Positions 46,031-49,993 of a stretch of 49,993 bases of DNA are shown here, piece after piece. The stretch is taken from NCBI GenBank assembly GCA_026988015.1, contig JALSMA010000039.1, forward strand, positions 1 to 49,993, written 5' to 3'. How positions within the stretch are numbered: position 1 is the first letter of the stretch; each line of letters begins with the position of its first letter. The translations under genes were made by a program, and so were the position numbers. The stretch comes from Desulfobulbaceae bacterium. Its GTDB lineage: Bacteria > Desulfobacterota > Desulfobulbia > Desulfobulbales > Desulfocapsaceae. Below the pieces are notes generated by a model. The model saw nothing but the letters and a program-made list of their open reading frames with translations, ran no database searches and was not told where the DNA came from.

Positions 46031-46357
46031 TTATTGTAAAAGGTAACCTGACAGCCAGTATAATCCCATTCCAACCAGTACTGTAGCTCCGAGGCTTTTT
46101 GTCTTCAGAGCAAAGAACAGAGTGGGGATGGCCACAAGAAACTCAGGTTTTCCAAGGTCGAGGGTTCTAGTGCTCTGGTCTGTGAAGAGAATGGGAGCAA
46201 GGAGCGAGCAGAGGATGGCTACTGGAATCATGCTCAGCCAGTCGATCAGCCACTGAGGGAGTTTTCGTTGTGCCAGGTAAAAAAGGGGGAGCCAGCGTGG
46301 CAGGTAGGTTACAAGGCCCATTCCACCAAAAAGAATAATGTAATCTGAAAAGTTCAT
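46031..46357 (-). CDS. azlD: AzlD-family branched-chain amino acid exporter small subunit
   Basis: 108 residues with three or four membrane segments and the family feature LVTYLPRWLPLFYL near the N-terminus. AzlD works with AzlC as a two-component exporter of branched-chain amino acids. Its ATG overlaps the azlC stop by 4 bp. Confidence 0.88.
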   Translation of the reverse strand: MNFSDYIILFGGMGLVTYLPRWLPLFYLAQRKLPQWLIDWLSMIPVAILCSLLAPILFTDQSTRTLDLGKPEFLVAIPTLFFALKTKSLGATVLVGMGLYWLSGYLLQ

Positions 46358-47064
46358 TTGTGCCTGTCTTGATAGCGTTTAAAAAAATATCCAATGGTGG
46401 CTGCACTGACGGAAGCCCCGAGAATATAACTGTCTCCGGGGATGAACAGATACCAGAGGGTTGCTATGAGCAGTGCTGCAAATCCGGTGAGAAAAAAGGT
46501 GATATTGTGGAGTTGGAAGAGCAGCAATGCCAGGAACATGGCAGTGAGGGCATAATCGGTACCAAAGGCCCCACGGGGTATGAACTGGCCTAAGAGAGCG
46601 CCGCAGGTGGTGGACAGAATCCAGGCCATATTGGAGAGCTGGTTTACGGTTAATGCACGTTTGAAATCCCAGTTTCCTGTGCGAAAACGAGCCATGTTCA
46701 CCGCAAAGCTTTCATCGGTGATGCCATAGGCGAAAAAGCTAAGCAGCAGGCGTTGCAACCCGCTTAAGTATACCGCGACAGCAGAACTCATGAGAAAATG
46801 GCGGAGATTAACAACAAAGGTTGTGAAAAGTATGGCCCACAATGAGGCTCCTGCTGTGAGCATGGCTACGCAGATGAATTGGGCCGAGCCGGCAAAGACC
46901 ATTATGGACATCATGGTCACTGCCCACACCGGGAGACCGGCCTGGTTTCCCAGCACGCCAAGTGCAAGTCCTATGGGGATATAGCCAAAACAGATGGGCC
47001 AGGCTGCCATGGCCCCTTCCCGAAACCAGGAATCGTCATCTTCGGTGGCTGCGCTGTCTGTCAT
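46354..47064 (-). CDS. azlC: AzlC-family branched-chain amino acid exporter large subunit
   Basis: 236 residues with about six or seven membrane segments. Family features: FREGAMAAWPICFGYIPIGL at the N-terminus, VFAGSAQFICVAML, and the ITDESFAVN segment. Exports branched-chain or similar amino acids with AzlD. Leftward, beginning just after a repeat-rich intergenic region. Confidence 0.92.
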   Translation of the reverse strand: MTDSAATEDDDSWFREGAMAAWPICFGYIPIGLALGVLGNQAGLPVWAVTMMSIMVFAGSAQFICVAMLTAGASLWAILFTTFVVNLRHFLMSSAVAVYLSGLQRLLLSFFAYGITDESFAVNMARFRTGNWDFKRALTVNQLSNMAWILSTTCGALLGQFIPRGAFGTDYALTAMFLALLLFQLHNITFFLTGFAALLIATLWYLFIPGDSYILGASVSAATIGYFFKRYQDRHK

Positions 47065-47099
47065 AATAATTATAATTTAAGTCGTGATGGTTTTTTGCT

Positions 47100-47182
47100 A
47101 AATTGCGGCGTACTCGGGTAAATCGAATCAAACAAAAAATGAAGCAACGAAGTAGGTGGAAATTTTTTTACGCCGTCATTAG
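47100..47182. repeat. Partial copy of the palindromic repeat
   Basis: AATTGCGGCGTACTCGGGTA and the following bases to about 47182 align with 12871-12986 of the full copy: shared CGGCGTAC, GGTA, CGAA, AAACAA and a closing TTTTTTTACG. The left half of the palindrome is not evident here. It lies in the azlC-efp divergent gap. Confidence 0.55.
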
Positions 47183-47254
47183 GTTCGAGTAACTCTTTTC
47201 TATCTGTTCGGCTGCTGCTACAGCTTTCTCCAGAGTCGTTCTTTCTTTTATGGG

Positions 47255-47284
47255 TTGCCAAAGAGGTGTTCCCGTGGGTATAAT
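47255..47284 (+). promoter_or_regulatory. Sigma70-type promoter of efp
   Basis: TTGCCA at 47255-47260 (5 of 6), 18-bp spacer, perfect TATAAT at 47279-47284. The efp ATG is 80 bp downstream. Confidence 0.7.
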
Positions 47285-47364
47285 AGCAGATTTTGAGGAA
47301 AATATACGTTTTTGTATGAGAATAAAATCCCTTATCGGGGATCTGTAATTTGTGGAGATGGATT

Positions 47365-47928
47365 ATGTTAAGTGCTTCTGATTTGCGTAAAGGGCTGAAG
47401 ATACAGATTGATGGTCAGCCATATATTATAACTCATTTTGAGTTTTCAAAGCCTGGAAAGGGCCAGTCTCTTTATCGTTGTAAGATGCGAAATATGATCA
47501 CCGGAAATCAGTTCAGCCAGACATATCGTTCCAATGAGAAATTTGAGAAGCCAGCCCTTGAAGAGCGAAAAATGCAGTATTTGTATAATCAGGGTGATGA
47601 GTACCATTTTATGGACACTGAAAACTATGAGCAGACATTTATTACCAGGGAACAGCTTGGTGAAAATGTGAGTTTTCTCCAGGATAACATGGAACTGGAT
47701 GTTCTTTTTTTTGATGAGAAACCCATTGATGTAACTCTGCCTATTTTTGTGAATCTTGTGGTTACCGTGGCAGAACCCTGGGCTAAGGGGGACACTTCCG
47801 GAAATGATACCAAACCGGTTACAGTCGAAACCGGCTATGTGCTCCAGGTCCCTCCTTTTGTTGTTGAAGGTGATAAAATTCAGATAGATACCAGAACCGG
47901 AGCGTATGTGACCCGGGTGAAAGAGTAG
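47365..47928 (+). CDS. efp: Elongation factor P
   Basis: 187 residues from ATG 47365, chosen because GGAG lies 11 nt upstream and homologues start at this point; the frame opens five codons earlier. The modification loop reads SKPGKGQ, with Lys32 placed like the beta-lysylated Lys34 of E. coli EF-P. Then come KFEKPALEERKMQYLY and the C-terminal VPPFVVEGDKIQIDTRTG. Relieves ribosome stalling at polyproline. The modifying enzyme epmA is the next gene. Confidence 0.96.
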   Translation: MLSASDLRKGLKIQIDGQPYIITHFEFSKPGKGQSLYRCKMRNMITGNQFSQTYRSNEKFEKPALEERKMQYLYNQGDEYHFMDTENYEQTFITREQLGENVSFLQDNMELDVLFFDEKPIDVTLPIFVNLVVTVAEPWAKGDTSGNDTKPVTVETGYVLQVPPFVVEGDKIQIDTRTGAYVTRVKE

Positions 47929-48023
47929 TTCTGATTCAGGGAAGATTTATAAACGACTCGTCACTGTTGCCTTTCCGCGTATTACTACAATGGTTTTTTG
48001 TATAAATATTTTTCCCCTCAGTT

Positions 48024-48914
48024 ATGCTTGAGATTAAAATGCTGCATCAGCGTGCAGCATTTTTTCAGGCAATCCGAAGATTTTTTCAGGGACAGGGATT
48101 TCTTGAAGTAGACACCCCTGTCCGTCAACCTCTTGTCATTCCCGAACAGAATATCGTTCCGATCCCTTCAGCGGGTCATTTCCTGCAGTCTTCTCCAGAG
48201 TTATATATGAAGCGCCTCCTGGCAGGTGGCTGTGAAAAAATTTTTCAGATTTGCCACTGCTTCAGATCCGGTGAACGGGGACGGCTTCATCTCGAAGAGT
48301 TTGTGATGCTGGAATGGTACCGGTTGGATTGCGGCTACACCAAGCTTATGGGGGATTGTGAATGTCTGTTTGAGTTCCTGGAATCACGGGTGACTCCATG
48401 GCATTTTCCGGTTTCTCTGTGTACTCCCTGGCAACGGATAACGGTGGAAGATGCGTTTCACAAATACTGTTCAATGACTCCAGCTCAGGCTTTGGATCAA
48501 GGGATTTTTGATCTGCTGCTGGTGGAGAAGGTTGAAGCGAATCTGGGCGATAAAACACCCACATTTCTCTACGATTATCCACTGGAACTGGCATCGTTGG
48601 CCCGTTCCAAAGTTGAGAATCCTGGAATTGCAGAACGCTTTGAACTGTATGTTGCGGGGGTGGAGCTTGCCAATGGCTTTTCAGAACTCACGGATCCTGT
48701 TGCACAGCGCGCTCGTTTTATGGAGGAATATGCAGGAATGGAGAATTTTCCTGAAGGTGAAAAAAAGATGCCGGAACTGTTCCTGAAGGATCTTGGGAAA
48801 ATTGAGAGTGCCGCTGGTATTGCAATGGGTCTGGATCGATTGTTCATGCTGATATCTGGGCAGGGGAGTGTGGATGATGCAGTTACTTTTGCACCGGATG
48901 ATCTTGATGTCTAA
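48024..48914 (+). CDS. epmA: EF-P--(R)-beta-lysine ligase
   Basis: 296 residues, a truncated class II lysyl-tRNA synthetase without anticodon-binding domain (EpmA/GenX/PoxA). Motif 2 region CHCFRSGERGRLHLEEF, then ELANGFSELTDP, and motif 3 GIAMGLDRLFML. Attaches beta-lysine to the loop lysine of EF-P. It lies 95 bp after efp in the same direction. The aminomutase EpmB that makes beta-lysine is not in the window. No clear Shine-Dalgarno at ATG 48024; ATG 48039 is an alternative. Confidence 0.94.
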   Translation: MLEIKMLHQRAAFFQAIRRFFQGQGFLEVDTPVRQPLVIPEQNIVPIPSAGHFLQSSPELYMKRLLAGGCEKIFQICHCFRSGERGRLHLEEFVMLEWYRLDCGYTKLMGDCECLFEFLESRVTPWHFPVSLCTPWQRITVEDAFHKYCSMTPAQALDQGIFDLLLVEKVEANLGDKTPTFLYDYPLELASLARSKVENPGIAERFELYVAGVELANGFSELTDPVAQRARFMEEYAGMENFPEGEKKMPELFLKDLGKIESAAGIAMGLDRLFMLISGQGSVDDAVTFAPDDLDV

Positions 48915-48937
48915 TGAATTTGTTAAATAGAATCTTT

Positions 48938-48965
48938 TTGACAAGGACAATTGAAATGTGATAAT
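48938..48965 (+). promoter_or_regulatory. Strong consensus promoter of the UGA-containing peptide gene
   Basis: Perfect TTGACA at 48938-48943, 16-bp spacer, GATAAT at 48960-48965 preceded by TGT, an extended -10 (TGTGATAAT). It is the best promoter match seen in this window, 94 bp before the peptide ATG. Confidence 0.75.
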
Positions 48966-49058
48966 GTTTCTTAGTTAAGGGGTCAGTTGTTATATTTCTG
49001 ACTCTTTCCTGTCCTTTTCAAAGGGAAGAGGGCATATCTTAAATGTGGAGATTGAACC

Positions 49059-49364
49059 ATGGACACAAAGGAACTGAAAAAGGTCCTTGCTGGAATCGGT
49101 GTCGTCGGCTTGCTGGCCGGTGGCGGTGTTGCCGTTCCAGGTAGTGCCGGGGCCAGCGGTTGAGGTGGTGAAAAACCCAGTGCAGTTGGCACTGACACAC
49201 CCGCAGCCGGTAGTGGCTGAGGCGGAACCAAAGACGACGCAGTTAGCGTCGAAGAACACGCCCAAGATGCTGCCGAAGCAGCTGAAGAAGCAGTTGGAAA
49301 TGCAGAAGAAGCAGTTGAAGATGTGAAAAAAACGCTTCCTCAGCAGAGTGGCTGAAGTGGTTAA
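49059..49364 (+). CDS. Selenocysteine-containing RiPP precursor, SbtA-like (three in-frame UGA codons)
   Basis: A 102-codon frame from ATG 49059 (GGAG 8 nt upstream) to TAA 49362-49364. Read with UGA as selenocysteine (U) it gives a 101-residue peptide. Residues 1-8 are charged (MDTKELKK). Residues 9-33 are a Gly/Val/Leu-rich hydrophobic leader. U35 and U54 each sit in SGUGG. An Ala/Glu-rich helix spans ~62-92 (DAAEAAEEAVGNAEEAVED). The tail is QQSGUSG with U99. TGA codons are at 49161-49163, 49218-49220 and 49353-49355. Each is followed after exactly 14 nt by a hairpin (see separate entries). The leader and repeated Gly-U/Cys-Gly motif match what I recall of the SbtA 'selenobiotic' precursors, modified by the radical SAM enzyme SbtM to thio(seleno)oxazole. 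No maturase or sel gene is in the window. A 34-residue peptide ending at the first TGA is the alternative reading. Confidence 0.82.
49178..49194 (+). promoter_or_regulatory. SECIS-like hairpin for UGA codon 35
   Basis: Stem CAGTGC / GCACTG, loop AGTTG, beginning 14 nt after the TGA at 49161-49163. The total of 17 nt equals the minimal upper stem-loop of the E. coli fdhF SECIS, and the loop has the GU expected for SelB binding. Confidence 0.75.
49235..49251 (+). promoter_or_regulatory. SECIS-like hairpin for UGA codon 54
   Basis: Stem CGACGC / GCGTCG, loop AGTTA, again beginning 14 nt after its TGA (49218-49220). Stem bases differ from the first hairpin while length, loop and spacing are kept. 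Confidence 0.75.
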
Positions 49365-49369
49365 TCTGT

Positions 49370-49385
49370 AAGTGCGGTCGCACTT
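49370..49385 (+). promoter_or_regulatory. SECIS-like hairpin for UGA codon 99, downstream of the stop codon
   Basis: Stem AAGTGC / GCACTT, loop GGTC, beginning 14 nt after the TGA at 49353-49355 and 5 nt beyond the TAA. Being outside the coding region, it is free of protein constraint. It is followed by CTTATTTG, not a run of T, so a terminator role is less likely. Confidence 0.72.
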
Positions 49386-49441
49386 CTTATTTGAATCCGT
49401 AAGCGTTTGATGGTGAGAGTATATTATCAAGGCACAATCAA

Positions 49442-49461
49442 GAAGCCGTCACGGGTTCAGG
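49442..49461 (+). repeat. Short dispersed repeat GAAGCCGTCACGG-type, second copy
   Basis: GAAGCCGTCACGGGTTCAGG, 18 of 20 bases identical to 25226-25245. It lies immediately before a perfect 17-bp palindrome, between the UGA-containing gene and the GGDEF remnant. Confidence 0.5.
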
Positions 49462-49469
49462 CGGATGGA

Positions 49470-49505
49470 AAATACCGATAATGACAAATGTCATTATCGG
49501 TATTT
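49470..49505. terminator. Perfect 17-bp inverted repeat, probable bidirectional terminator
   Basis: Arms AAATACCGATAATGACA / TGTCATTATCGGTATTT with a 2-bp spacer, followed by TGTCTT. It lies between two convergent genes, 105 bp after the peptide stop and 29 bp below the GGDEF stop. The A-start/T-end would give a U-rich tail in both directions. Confidence 0.6.
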
Positions 49506-49534
49506 GTCTTATGGGAGATGTGGTTACTCCTGTC

Positions 49535-49897
49535 TTAGATTCTGAACACTGTTTTGTTGCGTCCTGAACCTTTTGCCTTATAAAGTAACCTGTCTGCTCT
49601 GTGTAGCAGCTCATCAAGGTTTTTCACGTTCTCATCGGCTTTTATAACACCTGTACTGATGGTGCACTGAATTACAGATGCGCTGCCTGTTTTGATCTTC
49701 AGGGCTGCAACTTTTTCTCGTATGTTCTCCAGCTGTTTTATGACATTCTCCTCAATGGAGTATCTGCAGAGAATGGCAAATTCTTCTCCGCCCAGCCTGC
49801 CAAAGATGGCATCCTGGTGTATACATTTGCCGATGGTTTCCGTCACTGTTTTGATGACAATATCTCCGTAAGCGCCACAACAACCCCATCTTTTTTC
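49535..49897 (-). pseudogene. GGDEF-domain (diguanylate cyclase) C-terminal fragment
   Basis: The minus-strand frame encodes the second half of a GGDEF domain: YGDIVIKTVTETIG, the catalytic loop RLGGEEFAIL (GGEEF), ISTGV, and a helix RADRLLYKAKGSGRNKT. The first half, including the Asp-x-Asp-x-Phe metal motif and the Asn-Asp segment before the Tyr-Gly turn, is missing: the frame meets a TGA at 49898-49900 a few residues before YGD. The only usable start inside is a GTG at 49846, within the domain. A different frame just upstream encodes a short stretch (DTARLEKKDGVVVALTEI) that might be a relic of a sensor domain. Either a deletion/frameshift relic or a sequencing problem; the gene runs towards the window edge. 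Confidence 0.55.
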
Positions 49898-49993
49898 TCA
49901 AGGCGCGCTGTGTCATAATGAGTCCCATTGGAAACCATATCCAGGGAGGATTCAGGTGGCAGAGTACAAAAATATCAGGAAGCGGTCAAGATC

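Noticed and set aside
49059..49163. A plain 34-residue peptide ending at the first TGA, or a pseudogene with stops
   Set aside because: Three TGAs in the same SGU context, each followed by an equally spaced hairpin, and no TAA or TAG until codon 102, favour recoding over decay.
48990..49430. A 146-codon minus-strand open frame opposite the UGA-containing peptide gene
   Set aside because: Composition is unlike a protein (Cys/Phe/Thr runs), it has no ribosome site, and it lies across the better supported plus-strand gene with SECIS hairpins.

Overview
The window looks like a chromosomal segment of an anaerobic, Gram-negative deltaproteobacterium (Desulfobacterota), most likely of the Desulfobulbales. 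This is inferred, not proven, from several signs: an F1Fo ATP synthase operon with paired b'/b subunits and no a/c subunits beside it, an NfnB/GltD-type flavoprotein standing alone, a DUF1538/P-II membrane operon, a pyruvate-phosphate-dikinase-like giant protein, and a UGA-containing peptide gene of the SbtA (thio(seleno)oxazole) type known from Geobacter and Desulfobulbaceae relatives. No rRNA, tRNA or CRISPR array was seen.

Layout. 1-5.6 kb: the start of a leftward gene that may be a transposase, then shikimate kinase, chorismate synthase, glycogen synthase, GAPDH and a periplasmic alpha-carbonic anhydrase. 5.8-10.4 kb: a 1423-residue dikinase-like protein lacking the PEP barrel, followed by a small Cys-rich protein. 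10.5-12.7 kb (minus): a four-gene unit of DUF2892, two DUF1538 membrane proteins and a P-II-like protein. About 12.75-12.99 kb holds a palindromic intergenic repeat, with a partial relative near 47.1 kb. 13.1-17.7 kb (minus): D,D-carboxypeptidase and membrane glycerophosphodiesterase with overlapping ends, a frameshifted porin remnant, an ArsR-type regulator and a small membrane protein. 17.8-25.1 kb (plus): an acetate module of acetyl-CoA synthetase, a cNMP/CBS/DUF294 regulator, a DnaQ-like exonuclease, DUF4212 and a sodium:solute symporter. 25.2-34.8 kb: isochorismatase-like hydrolase, alaS, then atpF'-F-H-A-G-D-C ended by a clear terminator. 34.9-42.1 kb: NfnB/GltD-like protein, then leftward amidase, mutS, a HIT protein and a YfcE-type phosphoesterase. 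42.4-47.1 kb: lon, DUF3465, diacylglycerol kinase, a 52-residue membrane protein and azlC/azlD. 47.2-48.9 kb: efp and its modifier epmA.

The most interesting locus is at 48.94-49.39 kb. A consensus sigma70 promoter and a good Shine-Dalgarno precede a 102-codon frame interrupted by three in-frame TGA codons (codons 35, 54, 99), each in the protein context Ser-Gly-U-(Gly/Ser)-Gly. Exactly 14 nt after every TGA begins a 6-bp hairpin with a small loop containing GT (AGTTG, AGTTA, GGTC), as expected for bacterial SECIS elements. The third hairpin lies beyond the TAA stop. I read this as a selenocysteine-containing RiPP precursor that ordinary gene callers would cut at codon 35. Its presumed radical SAM maturase is not in the window.
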